Both the position numbers and the translations under genes were made by a program. A stretch of DNA of 7,826 nt, taken from NCBI GenBank assembly GCA_021815005.1, contig JAKAHL010000085.1, positions 1 through 7,826 of the forward strand, read 5' to 3'. This document shows, one piece after another, positions 1 through 5,760 of the stretch. The notes beneath the pieces are model-generated. The model saw only the letters and a list, made by a program, of their open reading frames with translations, did no database searches and was not told the DNA's origin. Position 1 is the first letter of the stretch. Each line of letters begins with the position of its first letter. The stretch comes from Chloroflexota bacterium (GTDB lineage: Bacteria > Chloroflexota > Limnocylindria > Limnocylindrales > CSP1-4).

Positions 1-1575
1 GTCGAGCAGGATGCGGATGCCCACCTCGATCGCGCCCTTGGCCAGTTGGATCTCGTTGACGTCGCCCTGGGTGATCACCACGTCGCGGCCGATCCCGTTG
101 GTCTCGGCGGGCGACAGGACGGTCTCGAGGCCCTTCTCACCGCGCCGGACCCCGGGCGCGGCCGGCTGGAACCGGCCCCGGTGGTCGATGCGCCCGGTGC
201 GGTACAACTCGGCCACGGCGTCCACGATCCCGGACCCGCAGATCCCCACCGCAGGCGCGTCGCCGATGGTCTTGACCTCCGGCAGGCGCCCGTCGGCGAA
301 CATCGTCACCCGCTCGATGGCGCCGGTGGCCGCGCGCATGCCGTCGCGGATGTGGGCCCCCTCGAAGGCGGGGCCCGACGCGCAGGAGGTGGACGCCAGG
401 TGCCCCATGGACGGCCGGCGGAGCACGATCTCGGTGTTGGTGCCGATGTCCACGCCGATCTTGACGGCCTCGACCCGGTCCAGGTCCGCCCCCAGGATCA
501 TCGCCACGTGGTCCGCGCCCACGAACCCGCCGATGTTGGGCGGCACGTGGATGCGCGCGTCGGGCGCGATTCGGATGCCGAGGTCCCGGGCACGAACGTC
601 CACCGGCGAGGAGGTGGACGCCACGAACGGCGCCTGGGACAGCTGGCGCCCCGGCAGCCCCAGCAGCAGGTGGTGCATCGCGGTGTTGCCAACGATGCAG
701 CCCTCGGCGACCTGGTCCCGATCGATGCCGGTCTGCTCGCACATGGTCCCGACCAGGGCGTCGAGGCCCTCTCGGACCACGCGCGCCAGCGTCTCGGCGC
801 CGCCCGGCTGGCGCACCGCATAGGCGAGTCGGCTGATGACGTCCTCGCCGTACGCGATCTGGGGATTCATGATCCCCTCGCCCGCCAGCTCGACGCCCGT
901 CTCGAGGTCGATCAGGTACCCGGCGATCTTGGTGGTGCCGAGGTCCACTGCCAGGCCGACCACATGCTGGCCAGGAGGCAGCACGCCGACGAGGTCCTGC
1001 CCGCGGGCCAGCAGCTCCACTTCCCAGCCGGTTCGCCGGACGGTGGTGGTCAGCTGCGAGAGCACCACCGGGTCCGCGGCGAGCCGCCGGATGCCGTGCG
1101 CGGTGGCCGCCGCGGCGAGGATGCGGTCGAAGTCCGACCGCGCGTCGGCGAGGGTCGGCGGCTCTGCCGCCACGCGGTACACGCGGACCGCCGGGTCCAC
1201 GGCCACGGTCCGCTTGGGGCCGGTCACCTGGAGGCGCTGGTCCGTGATGAGCGACGCCTTGGGAATGTGGACCTTGAGGTCGCTGGCCACGGGCACCCGG
1301 CAGGCGAGCCGCTCGCCGTGGGCGATCTCGGTGCGCGAGAGGGCGCGCCGGTCGGCGTCGGACGGGTCGGGCAGGACGCCCTCCATCACCACGACGCGGC
1401 ACCGGCCGCAGGTCCCGTCGCCGCCACACACGGACGCGAGGCCAACCCCCGCGGACCGGGCCGCCTCGAGCAGCTGCGTGCCCGCCTCCACCCGGACGCG
1501 GCGGCCCGCCGGCTCGAAGTCCACCTCGAACGTGGCGGGGGCGGCGGGGCCGGGCGCGCCGGCCGGCTCAGGCAC
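1..1575 (-). CDS. RACo-type corrinoid-protein activator (2Fe-2S + ASKHA/DUF4445), 3' end outside window
   Basis: The frame is open from a GTG at 1575 to the left edge with no stop, giving 525 codons, so the gene is partial; relatives are about 600-650 residues. Residues 1-95 form a 2Fe-2S ferredoxin domain with ligands C50, C56, C59 (CGGDGTCGRC) and C92 (RLAC). A linker region follows. From residue 206 comes an actin-like ATPase fold: phosphate-1 motif VDLGTTK (210-216), GNTAMHHLLL (296-305), phosphate-2 motif VDIGTNTE (375-382), STSCASGPAFE (395-405), CGSG (446-449) and DVNEIQLAKGAI near the edge. These are hallmarks of the DUF4445/RACo family, which reduces inactive cob(II)alamin on corrinoid proteins to cob(I)alamin in an ATP-dependent way. 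The start overlaps the end of the DUF1638 gene by 8 nt and has no strong ribosome site, which suggests translational coupling. The corrinoid protein encoded across the divergent promoter is the obvious candidate partner. Family assignment is firm; the partner is inferred. Confidence 0.93.
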   Translation of the reverse strand, partial: MPEPAGAPGPAAPATFEVDFEPAGRRVRVEAGTQLLEAARSAGVGLASVCGGDGTCGRCRVVVMEGVLPDPSDADRRALSRTEIAHGERLACRVPVASDLKVHIPKASLITDQRLQVTGPKRTVAVDPAVRVYRVAAEPPTLADARSDFDRILAAAATAHGIRRLAADPVVLSQLTTTVRRTGWEVELLARGQDLVGVLPPGQHVVGLAVDLGTTKIAGYLIDLETGVELAGEGIMNPQIAYGEDVISRLAYAVRQPGGAETLARVVREGLDALVGTMCEQTGIDRDQVAEGCIVGNTAMHHLLLGLPGRQLSQAPFVASTSSPVDVRARDLGIRIAPDARIHVPPNIGGFVGADHVAMILGADLDRVEAVKIGVDIGTNTEIVLRRPSMGHLASTSCASGPAFEGAHIRDGMRAATGAIERVTMFADGRLPEVKTIGDAPAVGICGSGIVDAVAELYRTGRIDHRGRFQPAAPGVRRGEKGLETVLSPAETNGIGRDVVITQGDVNEIQLAKGAIEVGIRILLD

Positions 1576-2317
1576 GGTTGAGCCCCGGGAGGCCTGCCGC
1601 CGGGACGTGGCCGTCGGTCACGAACGCCTCGTACTCCACGGTGCCGCCGGGCTCCACCACCACGCACTCCCCGTCCCACGGCCCGTAGAGCAGCTTCTCC
1701 ACCAGGCCCGGCTTGCCCGCGATCTCCTCGTAGCGCAGGTCGAAGCGCCGGGCGTTCTCCTGGGCGTAGGCCCGGTAGTGCTCCAGCTCGTAGGCGCCGG
1801 TGTCAATGAACGCGATGCGCGTGTAGTTCTTGAGCATGATCCGCATGATCCGCTCTGCCTTGGCCTCGCCGTACTTGGGGACGAGGTCGTGCAGGCCGTC
1901 GAGCGGCGAGTCCTTCGCCTCGATCCAGCCCTTGGTGAGGTAGTAGGTGCCGGGCTCCTGCGCATGCTGCTCGGTGTAGTCGCCGCGGGAGCCGAGGAAG
2001 ATCGCGATGCAGTCGTCCACGCGCGGGATGACCAGGCGCGCCGTGGTGGCTCGCAGGCCCACGACGCCGCGCGAGCACAGGCCGTACCCCAGGAGCAGCG
2101 TGTCGAAGCCGGTCGAGCGGTCGATGACCTCCTGGAGCGCAACCGTCAGGCCGCCGGGCCGGAAGTGGAGCCCGAAGTCGAGGACCTCGCGCGCCATCTC
2201 CGGCGGCATCCTCGGCGCCATCTCCTCGATGACGGTGGCGCAGGCGATCACCTTCACCCGCGACGGGTCGTAGGGGAGCGTGCTGGGGACCTGGGGCTTG
2301 TGCGGGAGTGCTGCCAC
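1568..2317 (-). CDS. DUF1638 family protein
   Basis: A 249-residue protein recognised as DUF1638 by the series KVIACATVIEEM (22-33), FGLH (48-51), LLLGYGLCSRGVVGL (74-88), LVIPRVDDCIAIFLGSR (95-111) and PGTYYLTKGWIE. The family has no established reaction, but from general knowledge its members often sit beside corrinoid methyltransferase genes, as here. C26, H51, C81 and C103 lie in the best-conserved motifs and could bind metal or a cofactor; that is inference. The GTG at 2317 is chosen because GAGGA lies 5 nt upstream and conserved sequence begins soon after. An in-frame ATG at 2362 would add 15 residues but lies inside the palindrome and TATATA element and lacks a good ribosome site; a GTG at 2335 is a third option. 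No signal peptide or membrane segment is seen, so it is probably cytoplasmic. It is the first gene of the leftward operon and overlaps the RACo gene. Confidence 0.88.
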   Translation of the reverse strand: MAALPHKPQVPSTLPYDPSRVKVIACATVIEEMAPRMPPEMAREVLDFGLHFRPGGLTVALQEVIDRSTGFDTLLLGYGLCSRGVVGLRATTARLVIPRVDDCIAIFLGSRGDYTEQHAQEPGTYYLTKGWIEAKDSPLDGLHDLVPKYGEAKAERIMRIMLKNYTRIAFIDTGAYELEHYRAYAQENARRFDLRYEEIAGKPGLVEKLLYGPWDGECVVVEPGGTVEYEAFVTDGHVPAAGLPGLNRA

Positions 2318-2328
2318 GATCGTCCTCG

Positions 2329-2357
2329 GTGACACGGCGGCGCGATTGCGATATATA
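2329..2357 (+). promoter_or_regulatory. Probable sigma-70-type promoter for the GntR-corrinoid operon
   Basis: GTGACA (2329-2334, five of six to TTGACA) is followed after 17 bp by TATATA (2352-2357, close to TATAAT). Transcription would start near 2364 and leave a leader of about 110 nt before the ATG at 2475. The -10 overlaps the palindrome at 2344-2369, so a bound repressor would block it. TATATA reads the same on the minus strand and could also serve the DUF1638 operon, but no good -35 is visible in that direction. Confidence 0.45.
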
Positions 2358-2369
2358 AACATCGCAATC
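2344..2369. promoter_or_regulatory. Perfect 9-bp inverted repeat, candidate GntR operator
   Basis: GATTGCGAT (2344-2352) and ATCGCAATC (2361-2369) are exact reverse complements separated by 8 bp (ATATAAAC). The element lies between the divergent DUF1638 and GntR genes and covers the only AT-rich stretch there. GntR-family dimers bind such palindromes, so this is the most likely autoregulatory site, able to control both operons. The centre is not a clean match to the common GT-N-TA-N-AC core, so binding is inferred. Confidence 0.6.
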
Positions 2370-2389
2370 CGTCCGCGTCGTGGACAACT

Positions 2390-2417
2390 GGCCCGGATTC
2401 ACCGGGCCGTTCGGCCC
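2390..2417 (+). repeat. Two mutually exclusive small hairpins in the GntR leader
   Basis: GGCCCGG (2390-2396) pairs with CCGGGCC (2402-2408) around a 5-nt loop. GGGCC (2404-2408) can instead pair with GGCCC (2413-2417) around a 4-nt loop. The shared segment means only one stem can form at a time. They lie in the presumed 5' leader, with no U-tract. GC-rich DNA produces such pairs by chance, so a regulatory role is only a possibility. Confidence 0.3.
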
Positions 2418-2474
2418 CCGCGCCGGGCAGGGAATCCGACAACCTAGGCGGCGAGCAGGAGGTCCACGGCAGCG

Positions 2475-3296
2475 ATGGTAGGCGGCGCACCTGAGGCGGC
2501 TCGATCGCGGCGCACCCCGCCCGCGACGGTCCGCGCCATCGAGCGTGGCGCCTACGAGCCGGCCTATGCCCAGTTGGCGGACATCCTCCGCGAGCGCATT
2601 GCCGAGGGCGAGTTCCACGCCGGCGACCGGCTGCCCACCGAGGCGGAGCTGATCCGCGCGTACCGGCTCTCCCCGGTGACGGTGCGGCGCGCGATCAAGA
2701 TCCTCGTCGACGAGGGCGCGGTCACCGCCACGCCCGGGCGCGGCACCTTCGTCGAGGCGGCGTCGATCGCCACCGCCACCTTCGACCTGCGCTCCTTCCG
2801 GGGGATCCTCGCGGACCCGGCCGTCAAGGTGCGCATCCTCTCGGTGCGCGTGGTGCCGGCGTCCAAACGGGTCGCCCGCATGCTCGAGATCGGGGAGGGG
2901 GAGCGCGTCATCGCCATCCGCCGGCTGCTCCACCGTGACGGGCGCCCCGTGCTGTACCACCGCGAGTCGCTGACGTACGACCCGCGCCGGCCGGTCATCG
3001 AGACCGAGCTGGGGGTGACCGCGCTCCGCGACCTGTTCGAGGGCAACGGCCAGGTTGGCCCCAAGCGGGGCCGCCTGACGCTCATCGCCACAACCCTCCG
3101 GACGTCCGAGGCGGCGCACCTGCGGGCCCAGGTCGGCGAGGCGGCGTTCCTGCTCGAGCATCACTTCTTCGGCTTCGACGACCTGCCGCTGTCGTGGGGC
3201 GTGTTCGTCTGCCGTGCCGACCTGCTGACGTTCGAGACGACCGTCGGCTTCGAGCCCCGACAGCCCGCGGCCGAGGCCGCGAAGGAGACCGCGTGA
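2475..3296 (+). CDS. GntR family transcriptional regulator, HutC type with UTRA domain
   Basis: A 273-residue cytoplasmic DNA-binding protein. Residues about 28-93 are a GntR winged helix-turn-helix: YEPAYAQLADILRERI, then GDRLPTEAELIRAYRLSPVTVRRA and the wing TPGRGTFV. Residues about 105-262 match a UTRA ligand-binding domain, with RLLHRDGRPVLYHRESL (134-150) typical of that fold. Length is slightly above the usual 240 because of a basic N-terminal tail of about 25 residues. AGGAGGT at 2456-2462 lies 12 nt before the ATG, a little far but the best site seen. Its stop overlaps the corrinoid protein start, so regulator and corrinoid protein are probably co-transcribed, and the palindrome upstream suggests autoregulation. 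UTRA domains bind small metabolites; here a substrate or product of the corrinoid pathway is a reasonable inference. The actual ligand cannot be read from the sequence. Confidence 0.92.
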   Translation: MVGGAPEAARSRRTPPATVRAIERGAYEPAYAQLADILRERIAEGEFHAGDRLPTEAELIRAYRLSPVTVRRAIKILVDEGAVTATPGRGTFVEAASIATATFDLRSFRGILADPAVKVRILSVRVVPASKRVARMLEIGEGERVIAIRRLLHRDGRPVLYHRESLTYDPRRPVIETELGVTALRDLFEGNGQVGPKRGRLTLIATTLRTSEAAHLRAQVGEAAFLLEHHFFGFDDLPLSWGVFVCRADLLTFETTVGFEPRQPAAEAAKETA

Positions 3297-3973
3297 GCGA
3301 CGCGCTGGTCGGCCTGATCGCCGATCTGGAGGAGGAGGCCGCCGTCGAGCGTGTCCGCGCGCGCCTGCTGGGAGGCGAATCGGCCTCGGCGATCATCGAG
3401 GACTGCCAGGCGGGCCTGGCCGTGGTGGGCGACCGGTATCGCGAGGGCACGTACTTCATCGCCGGCCTGATCATGGCGGGCGAGATCTTCCGCGAGGTGA
3501 TGGAGATCCTCGAGCCGCTCGTGGGGCTCGCCGGCGCGCCGGATCGCGCGCCTGCCGGGCCGCCCGCGGGCCGCGTCCTCGTGTGCACGGTGCAAGGGGA
3601 CATCCACGACCTGGGCAAGAACCTGCTGGTGATGCTGCTGCGCTCGATGAACTTCGAGGTGCACGACCTTGGGGTGGACGTGCCGCCCGAGGAGGTGGTC
3701 CGCGAGGCGCTGGCCCTCCAGCCGGACGTCGTGGGCCTGTCGGGGATGCTGCTCACCTCGTTCCCCGCGATGCGCGACACGATCGCGGCGCTCCGGGCGG
3801 CCTACGCGGGACGCAGCGACGCGCCCGGGGTGATCGTGGGCGGCGGGCAGATGACCGAGGGAACGGCGACCTGGGTCGGCGCCGACGACTGGAGCGACAA
3901 CGCCGGCACGGCCGTGCCGGAGATCGAGCGGCTGATCGCGTCGGTCCGCACGGGCCAGGGGGCGAACCCCTGA
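3293..3973 (+). CDS. MtaC/MtbC-type corrinoid protein (cobalamin-binding methyl carrier)
   Basis: A 226-residue protein with the two-domain plan of methyltransferase corrinoid proteins (usual length about 210-220). Residues 1-90 are the helical cap domain (GDRYREGTYFIAGLIMAGEIF, 46-66). Residues 93-222 are the Rossmann-like B12 domain with GDIHDLGKNL (102-111), where D103-x-H105-x-x-G108 is the cobalamin signature and H105 the lower axial ligand. LSGMLLTS (148-155) and VGGG (181-184) line the nucleotide-tail pocket. It would shuttle a methyl group between a substrate methyltransferase and an acceptor methyltransferase. The GTG at 3293 is preferred to an upstream in-frame ATG at 3194: AAGGAGA lies just before it, it forms a GTGA overlap with the regulator's stop, and family homology begins there. 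Neither partner methyltransferase is in the window, so the substrate (methylamine, betaine, methoxy compound or other) is unknown. The RACo encoded opposite would reactivate it. Confidence 0.93.
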   Translation: MSDALVGLIADLEEEAAVERVRARLLGGESASAIIEDCQAGLAVVGDRYREGTYFIAGLIMAGEIFREVMEILEPLVGLAGAPDRAPAGPPAGRVLVCTVQGDIHDLGKNLLVMLLRSMNFEVHDLGVDVPPEEVVREALALQPDVVGLSGMLLTSFPAMRDTIAALRAAYAGRSDAPGVIVGGGQMTEGTATWVGADDWSDNAGTAVPEIERLIASVRTGQGANP

Positions 3974-3979
3974 CACGAC

Positions 3980-4028
3980 GCCGGGCGGCGCCGGGCACCC
4001 GCCGGACGTCGCCCGGGCACCGCCCGGC
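3980..4028. terminator. GC-rich nested hairpin between convergent operons
   Basis: GCCGGGCG (3980-3987) pairs with CGCCCGGC (4021-4028), and inside it CCGGGC (3991-3996) pairs with GCCCGG (4011-4016). It starts 6 nt after the corrinoid protein stop and 39 nt past the ferredoxin stop on the other strand. A bidirectional terminator is plausible from its position, but there is no T-tract on either side. Confidence 0.4.
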
Positions 4029-4067
4029 ACCGCCGCCGCGGGTTCGGGCCGGGCGCCCCGGAGCGCG

Positions 4068-4319
4068 TTACCGGCGGCCGCCGAGTCGGCCCAGACGGCC
4101 GCCGCCCGGTGCCCCGTCGCCCTCCCAGGCCAGCGCCAGCATGGGGCAGTCGTTGACCGCCCGGCGAGCCTGCGGCACCAGGTCCGGCGGGATCGGCCCG
4201 TCGGGAAGGATCGGGTAGCCCCAGTCGTCGAGGACGATCAGGTCCGGCGCGGCGGCCTCGCACACGCCGTAGCCGTTGCAGGCGATCCAGTCGATGGTGA
4301 GTCTGGGCTCGCGGCTCAT
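4068..4319 (-). CDS. Small 3Fe-4S-type ferredoxin
   Basis: An 83-residue protein with the layout of single-cluster ferredoxins common in high-GC bacteria: IDWIACNGYGVC (9-20), then AAAPDLIVLDDWGYP, and the closing CP at 58-59. The cluster ligands visible are C14, C20 and C58. With only three cysteines a [3Fe-4S] cluster is expected; no fourth cysteine occurs anywhere in the protein. The last 17 residues are a Gly/Arg-rich tail. It starts with an ATG whose first bases overlap the stop of the NuoF-like gene (ATGA), so the two are co-translated. It most likely exchanges electrons with that flavoprotein in the cytoplasm. In other bacteria such ferredoxins also serve cytochromes P450, but no P450 is present here. 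The final electron acceptor is unknown. Confidence 0.85.
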   Translation of the reverse strand: MSREPRLTIDWIACNGYGVCEAAAPDLIVLDDWGYPILPDGPIPPDLVPQARRAVNDCPMLALAWEGDGAPGGGRLGRLGGRR

Positions 4320-5557
4320 CGCCGGCCTCCCATGCTGATGCCCTCGGCCAGGCAGCGGCCGCGCGCGGCGTGGCTGGCGAAGTCGTCCGCGAAGACGGCC
4401 ATGGCGGTGCCCATCTGCTGCGCGGCGCCGTCGGGGTGACGGCAGGCGCCGCGGCCCGTGACCAGCCCCGTCCAGCGGTCGATGTCGATGAGGTCGGTGG
4501 CCTTCGCGCCAAAGGCGGCCACCCGTCCGCTCGCCCCGGCGAGGTCGGCGAGCCCGTACTTGCACGGCCCGCACTGCATCGCCGAGCCGGCGGCCAGGAA
4601 GTCCATGATCCGCGCGCTGTAGTCCACCCCGCAACTGCGGGCGTCGAGCAGCCGGACGAGACCGCAGCCGAAGGTGAGGCCGGCGGCCTTGAGAGACTCC
4701 GGCTCGAGCGGCAGGTCCCAGGCGTCCTCGATCCGCGCCCAGGTGCCGAAGTACCCGCCGATCAGCACCGCCTGCGGCGTGCCGGTGAGGCCGCCCGCCA
4801 ACTCCACGAGCTCGGCGAGCGGCGTGCCGAGGTCGATCTCGGCGACTCCCTCGTGCCGGACCGGCCCGGCGATGGTGACCAGCGCCGTGCCGCGGTTGGC
4901 GCCGCGGCCTCGCTCCCGGAACCAGTCCGGCCCGTTGCGCGCGATGAGCGCCGCCTGGGCCAGCGACTCCACGTTCTGGACCAGCGTCGGTCGGTTGCGC
5001 ACGCCCCGCTCGGACATGCGCGGTGGCGTCGCCAGCGGCCGGGCGTCCTTGGCGTTGACGTAGTGGACCACCGCGGTTGACTCGCCCGCGACGTACCCGA
5101 GCGGCGCCTCGACCACGTGGAGCAGGGCGCGGTCGGCGGCGGGTCGCTCATCGACCGCGGCCCGGACGGCCTGCACGGCGGCCGAGTGCTCGCGCCCGAC
5201 GTAGAGCTCGACGCGGTCGGCGCCCAGGGTCCGGGCGGCCAGCAGCGCCCCGTCCACGACCAGGTGCGGCCGGTGCGCCATCAGGACGCGGTCCTTGGCG
5301 CTCTCGGGCTCGCCCTCGGCCCCGTTGGCCACGACGACCGGCGTGCCCCGGCCGGATCCCTCGGCGATCGCCCTCCACTTGCGGCCGACGGGGAAGCCGG
5401 CCCCGCCCCGGCCGAGCATCCCCGTCGCCTCGAGCGCCGCGATCATCTCCGCGGCGGGCACCGTGGGCAGCTCGCCGAGGCGGGCGCGGTGGGAGGCGAG
5501 CGGCTCGGCACGGCCGTCGAGCGGCGGGCCGGCGAGCAGGCGTTCGGTGGGCGACAT
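4316..5557 (-). CDS. NuoF-like FMN/Fe-S oxidoreductase (SLBB and NADH-dehydrogenase-51-kDa-type domains)
   Basis: A 413-residue relative of NuoF, the NADH-binding subunit of complex I, but as a stand-alone protein. The FMN-site motif GRGGAGFPVGRKW is at 49-61 and NGAEGEPES at 78-86. GYVAGESTA (154-162) takes the place of the nucleotide-loop motif that reads CGEET in true NuoF. An SLBB-like segment lies around 245-275. The C-terminal cluster region reads SAMQCGPC (C329, C332) with a later C372 in GRGACRHPDGAA. The first cysteine of the classic SCGxCxPC motif is alanine, so three canonical ligands remain; I recall this as a common trait of this stand-alone subfamily. The ATG at 5557 is chosen because family similarity begins at MSPTERLLAGP; AGGAG lies 13 nt upstream, which is weak. 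It probably passes electrons from NAD(P)H to the ferredoxin overlapping its 3' end, or the reverse. No other complex I subunits are nearby. Confidence 0.88.
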   Translation of the reverse strand: MSPTERLLAGPPLDGRAEPLASHRARLGELPTVPAAEMIAALEATGMLGRGGAGFPVGRKWRAIAEGSGRGTPVVVANGAEGEPESAKDRVLMAHRPHLVVDGALLAARTLGADRVELYVGREHSAAVQAVRAAVDERPAADRALLHVVEAPLGYVAGESTAVVHYVNAKDARPLATPPRMSERGVRNRPTLVQNVESLAQAALIARNGPDWFRERGRGANRGTALVTIAGPVRHEGVAEIDLGTPLAELVELAGGLTGTPQAVLIGGYFGTWARIEDAWDLPLEPESLKAAGLTFGCGLVRLLDARSCGVDYSARIMDFLAAGSAMQCGPCKYGLADLAGASGRVAAFGAKATDLIDIDRWTGLVTGRGACRHPDGAAQQMGTAMAVFADDFASHAARGRCLAEGISMGGRR

Positions 5558-5588
5558 CGGGGCGGAGGGTCTCCTGGGGCGTTGGCAG

Positions 5589-5606
5589 CGGTGGGCGTCC
5601 CCACCG
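5589..5606. repeat. 7-bp inverted repeat upstream of the NuoF-like gene
   Basis: CGGTGGG (5589-5595) and CCCACCG (5600-5606) are exact reverse complements around a 4-nt loop, 31 bp before the NuoF-like start codon. It could be an operator or a leader hairpin. The rest of the 203-bp gap between the divergent NuoF-like and protease genes shows no promoter I would defend. Confidence 0.35.
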
Positions 5607-5726
5607 GAACGAGGTTGCGGCGGCCGCGTGGCAAGCCGCTGAGAGCCGGATGAGATCGCGCTCATGCGCCGCCCCGCTGTCAGCAGATCGTAAGACTCCG
5701 GGACGAACCTGCGGGTATCGACCGGT

Positions 5727-5743
5727 CCCGCCGCGTCGGCGGG
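5727..5743 (+). repeat. 7-bp hairpin just before the protease ribosome site
   Basis: CCCGCCG (5727-5733) pairs with CGGCGGG (5737-5743) around a 3-nt loop, ending 5 nt before the AGGAG (5749-5753) that serves the HtrA-like gene. It could affect access to the ribosome site, but the three-base loop and GC-rich background leave this uncertain. Confidence 0.3.
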
Positions 5744-5760
5744 CCCCCAGGAGCGATCCG

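Noticed and set aside
46..1581. Long plus-strand open frame (511 codons) opposite the RACo gene
   Set aside because: Its translation is low-complexity Gly/Arg/His/Asp-rich with no family motif, while the minus strand gives a full RACo protein. It is an antisense shadow caused by high GC.
836..2332. Plus-strand open frame of 498 codons across the RACo and DUF1638 genes
   Set aside because: It has no recognisable domain and is antisense to two genes with strong family motifs.
2429..2437. GGGAATCCG resembling a piece of the cobalamin riboswitch core upstream of the GntR-corrinoid operon
   Set aside because: Neither the B12 box nor the remaining conserved core elements follow, and the space to the start codon is too short for the full riboswitch.
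1803..3164. Minus-strand open frame of 453 codons spanning the divergent promoter and the GntR gene
   Set aside because: It lies antisense to the GntR coding sequence and out of frame with DUF1638; the protein shows no family signature.
3194..3292. Upstream extension of the corrinoid protein to an ATG at 3194
   Set aside because: The added 33 residues are Arg-rich translation of the out-of-frame GntR gene. The GTG at 3293 has a ribosome site and matches the family start.
5650..5665. ATGAG-N6-CTCAT inverted repeat between the divergent genes
   Set aside because: Only 5 bp per arm; this is expected by chance and no promoter element is attached to it.
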